Position numbers and translations under genes: made by a program | Assembly: GCA_012032855.1 (NCBI GenBank) | Contig: JAAUQA010000106.1 | Location: forward strand, 1-8,797 | Source: Candidatus Competibacteraceae bacterium | Lineage (GTDB): Bacteria; Pseudomonadota; Gammaproteobacteria; Competibacterales; Competibacteraceae | Length of the DNA: 8,797 nucleotides | Direction: 5' to 3' | In this document: in pieces, positions 1 to 7,675 of the stretch | Layout: the number at the start of each line of letters is the position of its first letter | Numbering within the stretch: the first letter of the stretch is position 1 | The notes under the pieces: generated by a model | Told to the model about the DNA's origin: nothing | The model's input: the letters and a program-made list of their open reading frames with translations, nothing else | Databases searched by the model: none

Positions 1-5
1 AGTCT

Positions 6-10
6 GGAGA
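6..10 (+). promoter_or_regulatory. Ribosome binding site that fixes the ATG at 16
   Basis: GGAGA at 6-10 lies at normal spacing before ATG 16. It supports this as the real start of the MaoC-PTA gene rather than the TTG at 147, which opens the uninterrupted downstream frame. Confidence 0.6.
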
Positions 11-15
11 ATAGA

Positions 16-1418
16 ATGGATTGTCTGGAAAACCGTATTTTCGATGAAATTCGCATCGGCGATTCAGCCAGTTCGGTGCGCACCTCAGTCAGCGGGATTT
101 CGAATTATTTACCGTCCTGTCGGGCGGCGACCCCAATCCGACGCATTTGAACGAGGTATACGCCACTGAAGATATGATGCGCCAGGTCGTGGCGCCCAAT
201 CTGTGGAGCGGTGCGCTGATTTCCTGGGTAATCGGCACCCGGCTACCCGGCCCCGGCAGTATTTATCGAGGTCACACTTTGCATTTCCACAAGACTATGG
301 GGGTGGGTGATTGGCTTAAGGTTACGGTGACCGTGACCGATAAACACCCCCCGGATCACAGTATCACCCTGGATTGCGTGTGTATTGATACCACAGGTGA
401 TCGAGTGCTGAGCGGCACCCTTTGGATTGTCGCGCCGACCGCCAAAGTGTGCAGCCCTCCGGTAGAATTGCCGATAGTCCATTTCGAAGAACATGGCGCG
501 CGGCATAAAAAGCTGGTGGAAATGACCGCCCAGTTAGAACCGATTACTACGGCGGTGGTGCATCCGGTCGATCCAGTTTCCTTGGAGGGTACTGTACGGG
601 CTGCTGAAGCCCAACTGATTCATCCGCTGTTGATCGGCCCTGCCGGTAAAATTCGCGCTGCTGCTGATGCCGCCGAGGTTGATATCGCCCCCTATGAGAT
701 CATTGATGTGCCCCACAGCCATGCAGCTGCCGCTCGTGCGGTGGAATTGGTGCATACCGGTCGGGTGGAGATTATCAAAAAAGGCAGTCTGCATACCGAC
801 GAACTGATGGCCGCTGTGGTCCGTCATGACGGGGGGCTGCGCACCGAACGACGAGTCAGTCATGCGTTTGTGATGGATGTGCCCACATATCCGAAGCCAT
901 TGCTGATCACCGACTCCGCCGTTAACATCAACCCGTCGCTATGGGACAAACGTGATATTGTGCAAAATGCCATTGAGCTAGCTCAAGTCATGGGAGTCGA
1001 GCACCCCAAGGTAGCCATTCTCTCCGCCGTTGAAACCATAACCCCGAAACTGCAAGCGACTATGGATGCGGCGGCGCTATGCAAAATGGCGGATCGAGGT
1101 CAGATCATCGGTGGTGTTTTGGATGGGCCGCTGGCGTTCGATAACGCGATTTCCAAGCAGGCGGCGCAGACCAAGGGCATCGTTTCGTCGGTTGCCGGGG
1201 ATGCGGATATTTTGCTGGTGCCCGATCTGGAAGCGGGCAATATGGTGGCCAAGCAGTTGGAATACATGGCTAACGCAGCAGCAGCGGGTATTGTTCTTGG
1301 TGCGCGTGTACCGATTGTATTGACCAGCCGCGCAGATGGCGTTTTAGCACGCATGGCGTCGTGCGCTGTGGCAGTGCTGATGGCCCAACGCAAGCGTGAG
1401 CAAGTGCAGTGCGCATAA
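16..1418 (+). CDS. Bifunctional enoyl-CoA hydratase (MaoC-like) / phosphate acetyl- or butyryltransferase, with a frameshift near position 85
   Basis: Cytoplasmic fusion enzyme: a MaoC/hot-dog (R)-enoyl-CoA hydratase domain (about residues 10-135) followed by a PTA/PTB domain (about 165-460) that interconverts acyl-CoA and acyl-phosphate. The ATG at 16 has a GGAG 6 bases upstream. Its frame reads [19 protein letters not shown] and VRT, then drifts and stops at 145-147. The other forward frame picks up at 87 with [20 protein letters not shown] and runs to TAA at 1418. Adding one base at about 82-86 (for example ACC CTC AGT, giving T-L-S) joins them into 467 residues, the usual size of this fusion family. 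The hydratase motif G-D-x-N-P-x-H is then present, with D39 and H44 in corrected numbering. The PTA part shows [13 protein letters not shown] and the closing [14 protein letters not shown] region. Opening the gene at TTG 147 would discard the hydratase active site. Substrate chain length cannot be told. Acetate kinase and fabI genes that often accompany this fusion are not downstream here. Confidence 0.88.
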
Positions 1419-1440
1419 TCTCTTCAGTAATTATGAGGCT

Positions 1441-2325
1441 ATGACGATCAAAGGAATCATTCTTGCCGGGGGGTCCGGTACCCGGCTACATCCGTTGACC
1501 ATTTCAGTCAGCAAGCAATTGATGCCGGTTTACGATAAACCCATGATTTACTATCCCTTGTCCACCCTCATGCTGGCGGGGATCCGGGATATTCTGATTA
1601 TCACTACGCCCCGCGATTCGGAAGCTTTCCAGGCTTTGCTGGGCGACGGGAACCAATGGGGAATCAATCTGCACTATGCAGAGCAACCCAGTCCGGATGG
1701 GCTGGCGCAGGCATTTATCATCGGTGCCGACTTTGTCGGTGGCGATCCAGTATGCTTGACCCTAGGGGACAATATTTACTACGGTCAGGGTTTGTCGGCC
1801 ATGCTACGGCGTGCGGCTGGCCGCGATCGAGGGGCTACGGTGTTCGGCTATTACGTTCGGGATCCGCAACGCTATGGCGTGGTCAGTTTCGATGCGAACG
1901 GCAAAGCCGTCGATATTCAGGAAAAGCCTCAACATCCCCAATCGCATTACGCGATTACCGGGCTGTATTTTTATGATAATGATGTCGTCAGCATCGCCAA
2001 GACCATTCAGCCATCGGCGCGGGGCGAACTGGAAATCACCGATGTCAATAAAGTTTATTTGGACCGCAGCACATTGGTGGTGGAATTACTAGGGCGAGGA
2101 TTCGCCTGGCTGGATACCGGAACGCATGAATCTTTGCTGGCAGCGGCCAATTTTGTGCAAGTAGTCGAACAGCGCCAGGGGTTGAAAATTTCCTGTCCTG
2201 AGGAAATTGCCTATCGCATGGGTCACATTGATGCCGAGCAATTGGCGCGCTTGGCCGAGCCTCTGGTCAAGAACGGCTACGGTCGGTATTTACTGGAATT
2301 GTTGCAAAAAGAGCCCTCCTCATGA
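1441..2325 (+). CDS. rfbA: Glucose-1-phosphate thymidylyltransferase
   Basis: Cytoplasmic nucleotidyltransferase that joins glucose-1-phosphate and dTTP into dTDP-glucose and pyrophosphate, the first step of dTDP-L-rhamnose synthesis. The 294 residues match the usual ~292. Visible motifs: the nucleotide-binding loop [13 protein letters not shown] (residues 8-20), the [12 protein letters not shown] segment (24-35) with K25, LGDNIYYG with D110, QEKP at 160-163, and LDTGTHESL late in the protein. ATG 1441 is chosen because the family begins within a few residues of the glycine-rich loop; an in-frame GTG at 1396 would add 15 unrelated residues and overlap the preceding gene. GAGG at 1435-1438 is only 2 bases from the ATG, so the ribosome site is not ideal. 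The stop overlaps the rfbC start by 4 bases (ATGA), indicating coupled translation. The allosteric dTDP-rhamnose feedback known for this family is likely but not readable from sequence. Confidence 0.96.
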   Translation: MTIKGIILAGGSGTRLHPLTISVSKQLMPVYDKPMIYYPLSTLMLAGIRDILIITTPRDSEAFQALLGDGNQWGINLHYAEQPSPDGLAQAFIIGADFVGGDPVCLTLGDNIYYGQGLSAMLRRAAGRDRGATVFGYYVRDPQRYGVVSFDANGKAVDIQEKPQHPQSHYAITGLYFYDNDVVSIAKTIQPSARGELEITDVNKVYLDRSTLVVELLGRGFAWLDTGTHESLLAAANFVQVVEQRQGLKISCPEEIAYRMGHIDAEQLARLAEPLVKNGYGRYLLELLQKEPSS

Positions 2326-2878
2326 ATGTGATCGCGACCGAACTTCCCGGCGTATTGATATTAGAACCTCGCGTGTTCGGCGATCATCGGGGATTTTTTC
2401 TAGAAACCTACCATCGGGCGCGTTATCAGCAAGCCGGCGTCGCCGAAACCTTTGTGCAAGACAACCACTCCCGTTCACGGCGGGGCGTTCTGCGTGGCTT
2501 GCATTATCAGCTGGTACAGCCACAAGGCAAGCTGGTCGCGGTAACCCGTGGTACGGTGTTCGATGTGGCGGTCGACATCCGGCGGGGTTCACCCACCTTC
2601 GGCCGCTGGGCAGGGGTTACCTTGGATGATGACAATCACCGGCAATTCTATGTCCCACCGGGCTTTGCGCATGGCTTTTGTGTGCTCTCGGATGAAGCCG
2701 ACTTCGTCTATAAATGCACCGATTATTATCACCCCGACTCGGAGCACGGCATTGCCTGGAACGATCCCGCAATCGGTATCGCATGGCCTGAGTTAGACTT
2801 TACATTGTCTGAAAAGATGCTCAATTACCACGCTTAGCTGAACAATCGTTCGACAAATTGCCGGTATTTGAGGGTTAA
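2322..2878 (+). CDS. rfbC: dTDP-4-dehydrorhamnose 3,5-epimerase, with a C-terminal frameshift near position 2812
   Basis: Cupin-fold cytoplasmic epimerase acting on C3 and C5 of dTDP-4-dehydro-6-deoxyglucose, between RfbB and RfbD. As it reads, the frame ends at TAG 2837 after 171 residues, with an atypical tail ([10 protein letters not shown]). Conserved motifs: [12 protein letters not shown] (15-26), QDNHS, RGLHYQ with catalytic H61, VPPGFAHGF (111-119), YKCTDYY with Y130, and [11 protein letters not shown]. Adding one A to the A-run at 2812-2815 changes the end to [13 protein letters not shown] and on to TAA at 2878. That gives 185 residues, the normal length, and restores the LSxKD aspartate that pairs with the catalytic histidine in known RmlC enzymes. 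The extended frame also closes the gap to rfbD to 3 bases. The start at 2322 overlaps the rfbA stop. The sequence as given would encode an enzyme lacking the dyad aspartate. Confidence 0.93.
2870..2874 (+). promoter_or_regulatory. Ribosome binding site of rfbD, inside the frame-restored rfbC end
   Basis: GAGGG lies 7 bases before the ATG at 2882. In the corrected reading of rfbC it forms part of the last codons of that gene, a typical compact operon arrangement. Confidence 0.6.
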
Positions 2879-2881
2879 ACC

Positions 2882-3736
2882 ATGCGGATACTACTGACTG
2901 GAGCCAACGGTCAGGTCGGTTGGGAGATTGCCCAGCGCACAACAAAGCACGATATCATTGCGCTGGATCGCGCGGCGTTGGATATCACTCAACCCGTTGC
3001 TGTGCAACAGACCCTAGCCGATAGCGCAGCGGATCTGGTGATCAATGCCGCCGCCTACACCGGGGTAGACCGCGCAGAACAGGAACCCGACCTAGCTTTT
3101 GCGGCAAATCGGGATGGCCCTGCCCATTTGGCGGCGGCCTGCGCCCGGTTTGGTATTCCCCTATTCCATATTTCCACCGATTATGTATTCGACGGTAATC
3201 AGTCAACCCCGTATCGAGAAGATGATCCCGTGGCACCGCTCGGCGTTTATGGCCGCAGCAAATGGGAAGGCGAAGAGGCGGTTCGCCGTGTGCTTCCAGC
3301 CCATCTTATTTTGCGAGTCAGCTGGGTGTTTGGCCGGCACGGACATAATTTTGTTAAAACCATGTTGCGCCTAGCGCGTGAACGCGAACAGTTGCGCGTG
3401 GTTGCCGATCAACACGGTTGTCCCACCTATGCCGGTTCCATCGCCGATGTTTTTTTGATGCTGGCCGATCGTCTCGACACCGACCGTAGCCTTCGCTGGG
3501 GTACTTACCATTACTGCAATACCCCGGCGACGACCTGGCATGGCTTTACGGAAGCTATCGTGGCGCTGGCGCGCGACCGCGAACCGCTGTGCGTCCGAGA
3601 GGTCGTACCCATTACGACCAGCGAATACCCAACCCCGGCGGCCCGACCGGCCAATTCGGTGCTGGATTGCTCGCGCTTGCGGGAATACATCGCAATAGCA
3701 CCCGGCTTGTGGCAAGCGGGTTTGCGCGCGATGTGA
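2882..3736 (+). CDS. rfbD: dTDP-4-dehydrorhamnose reductase
   Basis: Cytoplasmic NAD(P)H-dependent short-chain (extended SDR) reductase that makes dTDP-L-rhamnose, the last step of the pathway. The Rossmann motif GANGQVG is at residues 7-13, directly after MRILLT. INAAAYTGVDRAE follows, then HISTDYVFDG with S98-T99-D100, and the catalytic pair Y123 and K127 in YGRSK. RVSWVFGRHGHNFV and DQHGCPTYAGSIAD are typical of the family. The 284 residues are slightly short: the usual NSVLDCSRLRE near the end is present and the protein stops just after GLRAM, where many homologues carry a few more residues. It follows rfbC closely, so rfbA-rfbC-rfbD is probably one transcript. The dehydratase gene rfbB is missing from the window and must be elsewhere for the pathway to work. 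Confidence 0.95.
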   Translation: MRILLTGANGQVGWEIAQRTTKHDIIALDRAALDITQPVAVQQTLADSAADLVINAAAYTGVDRAEQEPDLAFAANRDGPAHLAAACARFGIPLFHISTDYVFDGNQSTPYREDDPVAPLGVYGRSKWEGEEAVRRVLPAHLILRVSWVFGRHGHNFVKTMLRLAREREQLRVVADQHGCPTYAGSIADVFLMLADRLDTDRSLRWGTYHYCNTPATTWHGFTEAIVALARDREPLCVREVVPITTSEYPTPAARPANSVLDCSRLREYIAIAPGLWQAGLRAM

Positions 3737-3740
3737 TAAT
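3733..3740 (+). promoter_or_regulatory. Possible extended -10 promoter element for the gsp operon
   Basis: At the end of rfbD, TGTGATAAT (3732-3740) fits the extended -10 form TGnTATAAT with one mismatch. No good -35 box lies 16-18 bases upstream. This is the only promoter-like sequence I see before gspE; read-through from rfbD is equally possible. Confidence 0.25.
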
Positions 3741-3759
3741 CACTTGATCGATTGTATCA
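3734..3759. repeat. Imperfect inverted repeat in the rfbD-gspE gap
   Basis: TGATAATC (3734-3741) pairs with GATTGTATCA (3750-3759), with a 2-base bulge and an 8-base loop. The stem is AT-rich and has no following T-run, so it is not an intrinsic terminator. It overlaps the possible -10 element and could be an operator or a chance palindrome. Confidence 0.3.
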
Positions 3760-3775
3760 GCCCAGCGAATCTTCC

Positions 3776-3779
3776 GGAG
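3776..3779 (+). promoter_or_regulatory. Ribosome binding site supporting the GTG start of gspE
   Basis: GGAG sits 7 bases upstream of GTG 3787. This supports the non-ATG start, which gives the expected N-terminus. Confidence 0.6.
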
Positions 3780-3786
3780 CAACGTT

Positions 3787-5487
3787 GTGAGTGCAGTTCT
3801 AACTGAATCATGGGGTGAGCTTCTCGTCGAACGGGGTAAGCTCTCCGACACCAATATGCAACGGGCATTGCGCGCTCAGGAAACCAGCGGCGAAGCGCTT
3901 GACTCGATCTTATTGAAGCTGGGTTTAGTTTCCGAACGTGACTTGGCTGAAGCGTTTGCACACCAGTACGGCCTGGAAATGGTTGAACCGCGCCATTTTC
4001 CGGATTTGCCGGCCATTGAAGAGAAAGACATTTCAGCACGCTTTCTAAAAGAGCATCGGGTTCTGCCGCTATACGAAGAGGAACACGGCATCGTGATGGC
4101 CATGGCCAATCCCGGTGATCAATACGCCATTGCCGCTGTCGAACTCGCCTGCGGCAAGCGAGTTTTTCCCCGGGTCGGCACGCCTTCCGATATTGAGATC
4201 GCTCACGATCGCTTATACGGCAGCGGCAAATCGGCGATGGGGCAAATCGTCGAGTCGATGAGTCTGGTCGAGAATACAGTCGACCCTGATGATATCGAAC
4301 ATCTTAAAGATATGGCCAGTGAGGCGCCGGTTATCCGGTTGGTCAATCTGATGATCACGCGCGCGGTGGATTCGCGCGCTTCGGATATTCACATCGAACC
4401 GTTCGAAAACCGCCTGAAAGTCCGGTACCGAGTGGACGGCGTCATGCGCGAGGTGGAATCGCCACCGGCGCGGTTGTCGGCGGCGGTGATTTCCCGCGTC
4501 AAGATCATGGCCAGACTCAATATCGCTGAACGGCGCTTACCCCAGGACGGGCGCATTCAGTTGCGGGTCCAGGGCAAAGAAATCGATCTGCGGGTGTCCA
4601 CCGTACCGACCTTGTACGGCGAAAGCGTAGTCATGCGTATTCTGGATAAGGCCAGCGTGGTATTGAGCTTTGAATTATTAGGCTTTAGTCCGGATATGCT
4701 GGCGCGCTTTGTGGAAGTGCTCGAACTACCGCACGGTGTCCTGTTGGTCACAGGACCCACTGGCAGCGGCAAAACCACCACGCTGTACACCGCCCTGCAA
4801 CAGCTCAACACCCCGGAACGGAAAATACTCACGGTGGAAGATCCGGTTGAGTATCAATTGGATGGGGTTAATCAAATTCAAATCAAGCCGCAGATCGATC
4901 TGACCTTCGCTAATGCCTTGCGGGCCATCGTTCGGCAGGACCCTGACATCATCATGATCGGTGAAATGCGCGATCTGGAGACTGCCGGTATCGCGGTGCA
5001 GTCGGCGCTGACCGGCCACTTGGTGTTATCTACCCTGCATACCAACGATGCCGCTAGTAGTGTGACTCGATTACTCGACATGGGGGTTGAGGATTATCTG
5101 CTCACCGCGACGATCAACGGGATTTTGGCCCAACGGCTGGTGCGTATGCTCTGCACGCACTGTCGGCAACCGTACCCGGCATTACCCGAAATGGTCGAAC
5201 AATTGCGGTTAAATCGGTTTACCGATGCGCAACCCGTGCAATTGTTCAAGGCGATTGGTTGCGATCATTGTGGGGGAGTCGGTTATCTGGGACGGATGGC
5301 CATTATGGAGTTTCTGGTTATGTCGGATGACATCAGGCGTTTGTTGTTAAAACACGCCGATGCAGGCGACATCCAGCGCCTCGCGCAAGAGCAAGGCATG
5401 GACACCATGTATGAGGACGGTCTGCGCAAAGCGGTAGCCGGTTTAACCACAGTGGAAGAGGTGTTGCGCGTGACTCAGGAAGATTAG
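3787..5487 (+). CDS. gspE: Type II secretion system ATPase GspE
   Basis: Hexameric cytoplasmic secretion ATPase that drives pseudopilus assembly, docking on the inner membrane through GspL and GspF. The 566 residues are normal for the family. An N-terminal GspE/MshE-type domain (about residues 1-150) precedes the catalytic core. In the core I see SDIHIEPFENRLKVRYRVDG, the Walker A loop GPTGSGKTTT (323-332, with K329), the Asp box near TVEDPVEYQLDG, Walker B DPDIIMIGEMRD (385-396, with E393), and the His box TGHLVLSTLH (H411, H418). Two CxxC pairs (C456/C459 and C492/C495) form the tetracysteine zinc site characteristic of GspE. The gene starts with GTG and ends one base before gspF. Related PilB and MshE ATPases share these motifs, but the pseudopilin genes that follow settle the identity. 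GEMRD in place of the commoner GEIRD is a conservative change. Confidence 0.96.
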   Translation: MSAVLTESWGELLVERGKLSDTNMQRALRAQETSGEALDSILLKLGLVSERDLAEAFAHQYGLEMVEPRHFPDLPAIEEKDISARFLKEHRVLPLYEEEHGIVMAMANPGDQYAIAAVELACGKRVFPRVGTPSDIEIAHDRLYGSGKSAMGQIVESMSLVENTVDPDDIEHLKDMASEAPVIRLVNLMITRAVDSRASDIHIEPFENRLKVRYRVDGVMREVESPPARLSAAVISRVKIMARLNIAERRLPQDGRIQLRVQGKEIDLRVSTVPTLYGESVVMRILDKASVVLSFELLGFSPDMLARFVEVLELPHGVLLVTGPTGSGKTTTLYTALQQLNTPERKILTVEDPVEYQLDGVNQIQIKPQIDLTFANALRAIVRQDPDIIMIGEMRDLETAGIAVQSALTGHLVLSTLHTNDAASSVTRLLDMGVEDYLLTATINGILAQRLVRMLCTHCRQPYPALPEMVEQLRLNRFTDAQPVQLFKAIGCDHCGGVGYLGRMAIMEFLVMSDDIRRLLLKHADAGDIQRLAQEQGMDTMYEDGLRKAVAGLTTVEEVLRVTQED

Positions 5488-5488
5488 T

Positions 5489-6708
5489 ATGCCGCTGTTT
5501 AAGTACGAAGCCGCTGATGCTGCTGGCGAAGTGGTCAAGGAAACCATAGAAGCGCCGAGTCAGGAAGCGCTCATCCAACAGTTGCGAGAGCAAGGGCTGC
5601 TGTTACTGTCGATACAGGAAGCGACTCCCGGGGTGTTTTCCGCGCTAAGCCAGCCGTTTTCAGGCAAAAGTAACCGGGTGTCGCAAAAAGAATTGGTCAT
5701 CCTCACCGAACAGTTAGCTAATCTCCTGAACTCCGGCTTGCCGCTGGATAGAGCATTCACCATCTTGATCACGATAGAAGAAGAGGGGCCTGTCCAGAAA
5801 CTGCTGTCTCGCATTCAGGAAAAGGTGCGGGGTGGTTCGTCGCTGGCCGATGCGATGGAAGCACAAAGCGGGGTGTTTTCCCGGCTTTATCTCAACATGA
5901 TTCGCGCTGGTGAAGCGGGCGGCTCGCTGGAAGTGGTGATGAACCGACTGGCGGAATTCATGGAACGCGCCAAAGCGCTGCGGGAATCGGTGACTTCGGC
6001 GCTGATCTATCCTGCGATTCTGGTCAGCGTGGCGGCGCTTTCGGTGATCATCCTGTTGATTTTCGTGATTCCGCAATTCGAACAATTGTTTGCCGATGCC
6101 GGCAAGACATTGCCTCTGGCCACCCAAGTCGTGATGGCCATCGGCGAGGGATTTCGCGTTTACTGGTGGGTCGGGGTGATCGTCGTCATCGGCATGGTTC
6201 TGGTGATGAAACGGCAATTGCAGCACCCGCAAACTCGGGCCCGCTGGGACACTTGGTTTTAAAAATGCCGTTGGTGGGGGATTTGATCGCCAAAGTTGAA
6301 ATGGCCCGTTTTTCCCGCACCCTGGGTACGTTGCTCGGTAATGGGGTCGCCTTGCTGACTGCCCTAGCCATTGTTAAGGACACCATGACTAATCAGGTGA
6401 TGGCGACCGCAGTGACCCACGTTGCCGATAATTTGAAAGCAGGGCAGGGGTTGGCAGAGCCGTTATTAGAGGCGGGTACATTTCCCAAACTGGCAGTGCA
6501 CATGATTCGGGTCGGCGAAGAAACCGGCCAGTTGCAAGAGATGTTGATCCAGGTGGCCGATACTTACGACAATGAGGTGCAGTCCACCGTAAAACGGCTG
6601 TTGACTTTGTTAGAGCCCGCGCTGATTTTGGGGCTGGGTGTGATCATCGCAGGCATTATCATGTCTATATTGGTGGCAATCTTAAGTCTTAATGATTTGA
6701 GCTTTTAA
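5489..6708 (+). CDS. gspF: Type II secretion system inner-membrane protein GspF, with a frameshift near position 6260
   Basis: Polytopic inner-membrane platform protein that links the GspE ATPase to pseudopilus assembly. In the given sequence, the frame from ATG 5489 stops at TAA 6260-6262 after 257 residues. The rest continues in another forward frame from about 6262 (KMPLVGDLIAKVEMARFSRT) to TAA 6708. Adding one T to the TTTT run at 6257-6260 gives F-L-K-M and a 406-residue protein, the normal length. Two T2SSF repeats are visible: one around residues 70-195 with IRAGEAGGSLE (A140-G145), the other around 272-398 with IRVGEETGQL (G343-G347). Membrane segments lie at about 174-195, 224-240 and 378-400. 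The protein begins MPLFKYEA, typical of GspF, and ends NDLSF. The ATG is one base after the gspE stop, with AGGA at 5477-5480 inside gspE as ribosome site. The two pieces are one gene; a second start at 6166 is not credible because that stretch is out of frame with GspF. Confidence 0.94.
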
Positions 6709-6721
6709 TGATTAGTGGATG

Positions 6722-6726
6722 AGGAG
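6722..6726 (+). promoter_or_regulatory. Ribosome binding site of gspG
   Basis: AGGAG lies 9 bases before ATG 6736, within a purine-rich GAGGAGTAGG. A strong site suits the major pseudopilin, which is made in larger amounts than the other components. Confidence 0.55.
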
Positions 6727-6735
6727 TAGGCATTG

Positions 6736-7164
6736 ATGGTCAACAGGCCAATACACAAATCGACAGGTTTTACCTTGATCGAACTGCTGGTAGTGCTGGT
6801 GATTTTGGGCTTGCTGGCGGGTCTCGTGGGACCACGGGTGATGAAGTACCTGAGCACGGCAAACACTGGCGCAACACGCCAGCAAGTTGAAGGATTCAGC
6901 GCTGCGTTGGACATGTACCGTTTGGAGGTGGGGCGTTATCCTAGTTCCAGCGAGGGTTTGGAAGCGCTGATTCAAGCGCCTTCCGGAGCGAATAACTGGA
7001 ACGGCCCGTATCTGAAAAAGAACACGATCCCCAAAGATCCCTGGGGTAATGAGTATCAATACCGTTCACCCGGTGAACACGGGGCATTCGACGTCTATTC
7101 TCTTGGCGCCGACAATGCGCCCGGTGGTGATGGCGAGGACCAAGATGTGGTCAGTTGGGAGTAA
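6736..7164 (+). CDS. gspG: Type II secretion system major pseudopilin GspG
   Basis: Main subunit of the periplasmic pseudopilus. It is inserted in the inner membrane, then cleaved and N-methylated by the prepilin peptidase GspO. The 142-residue precursor has an 11-residue basic leader ending in G11, with cleavage before F12 in the G|FTLIE motif; E16 is the conserved +5 glutamate. A hydrophobic helix follows (LLVVLVILGLLAGLVGP). The rest is the standard GspG body: YRLEVGRYPSSSEGLEAL, then WNGPYLKK, then DPWGNEYQYRSPGEHG, then DVYSLGADNAPGGDGED. The last segment, rich in D and G, matches the calcium-binding loop of the family. ATG 6736 is preferred over the adjacent in-frame TTG 6733 because of spacing from the ribosome site. 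The gene is 27 bases downstream of gspF. Confidence 0.96.
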   Translation: MVNRPIHKSTGFTLIELLVVLVILGLLAGLVGPRVMKYLSTANTGATRQQVEGFSAALDMYRLEVGRYPSSSEGLEALIQAPSGANNWNGPYLKKNTIPKDPWGNEYQYRSPGEHGAFDVYSLGADNAPGGDGEDQDVVSWE

Positions 7165-7210
7165 TTCCGGTCGATAGTGTCCGACTGCGTTAGCCCTTCG
7201 GGATATTGGT

Positions 7211-7675
7211 ATGCTTCAGACGCACCGTAGCAGCGGCTTCAGCCTGGTAGAGTTGTTGGTGGTGCTGGTGATTCTGGTGTTGGTGATTGCCGTGGTGCCG
7301 CCTTTGTTCATGGGCGTCGGCAGCACTGCCGAATTACGCGGAGCAGCCCGCCAACTCGCGGCAGGCTTGCGATCCGCGCGCAGTAACGCGGTGCTTAAAC
7401 AAAACGAAGCCACGTTGACGGTCGATTTGGAAGCGCGGCATTTCCGGGTCAGTGGTGATAACCGCTCAATATCGTTACCTGGCGACGTCGCGGTTAAGCT
7501 GTACACCGCTCAATCGGAGTTGTTGAACGAGTCTTCCGGCAGTATCCGATTTTTCCCTGACGGCAGCTCGACCGGTGGGCATATTACCCTGGCCAACGGG
7601 CGGATTGAATACACCGTCAATGTCGATTGGTTAACCGGCCGGATCGGCATTGACGAGCAGTCGGCGCAGCGCTGA
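7211..7675 (+). CDS. gspH: Type II secretion system minor pseudopilin GspH
   Basis: Minor pseudopilin near the pseudopilus tip. The precursor has 154 residues with leader MLQTHRSSG, cleavage after G9 and the motif G|FSLVE with E14 as the +5 glutamate. A long hydrophobic helix follows (about residues 15-31), then the amphipathic stretch RGAARQLAAGLRSARSNAV, which is typical of GspH/FimT proteins. The C-terminal part is a variable beta-rich domain with FFPDGSSTGGHITL, the usual GspH/FimT ending pattern. A GGGA at 7200-7203 sits 7 bases before the ATG. The stop overlaps the gspI start by one base. Other type IV pilin-like proteins such as FimT share this architecture, so the position between gspG and gspI supports the name. 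Confidence 0.92.
   Translation: MLQTHRSSGFSLVELLVVLVILVLVIAVVPPLFMGVGSTAELRGAARQLAAGLRSARSNAVLKQNEATLTVDLEARHFRVSGDNRSISLPGDVAVKLYTAQSELLNESSGSIRFFPDGSSTGGHITLANGRIEYTVNVDWLTGRIGIDEQSAQR

Noticed and set aside
147..1418. TTG at 147 as the start of the first gene
   Set aside because: It lies inside the MaoC domain, just after the catalytic D-x-N-P-x-H motif. Family-like sequence continues upstream in the same frame to 87 and, after a one-base repair, to ATG 16 with a ribosome site.
1396..1440. GTG at 1396 as the start of rfbA
   Set aside because: It adds 15 residues with no family similarity and overlaps the end of the preceding gene. ATG 1441 gives the normal N-terminus and length.
3787..5487. 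gspE as a type IV pilus ATPase (PilB) gene
   Set aside because: The motifs overlap between the families, but the following gspF-K set with GspG and four minor pseudopilins is a type II secretion operon.
6166..6261. An independent gene starting at 6166
   Set aside because: Up to about 6261 this frame is a shadow of gspF. Only the part after the frameshift is real, and it is the C-terminal half of GspF.
7194..7202. CCCTTCGGG mini-hairpin between gspG and gspH as a terminator
   Set aside because: The stem is only 3 base pairs, has no T-run, and the downstream genes clearly belong to the same operon.
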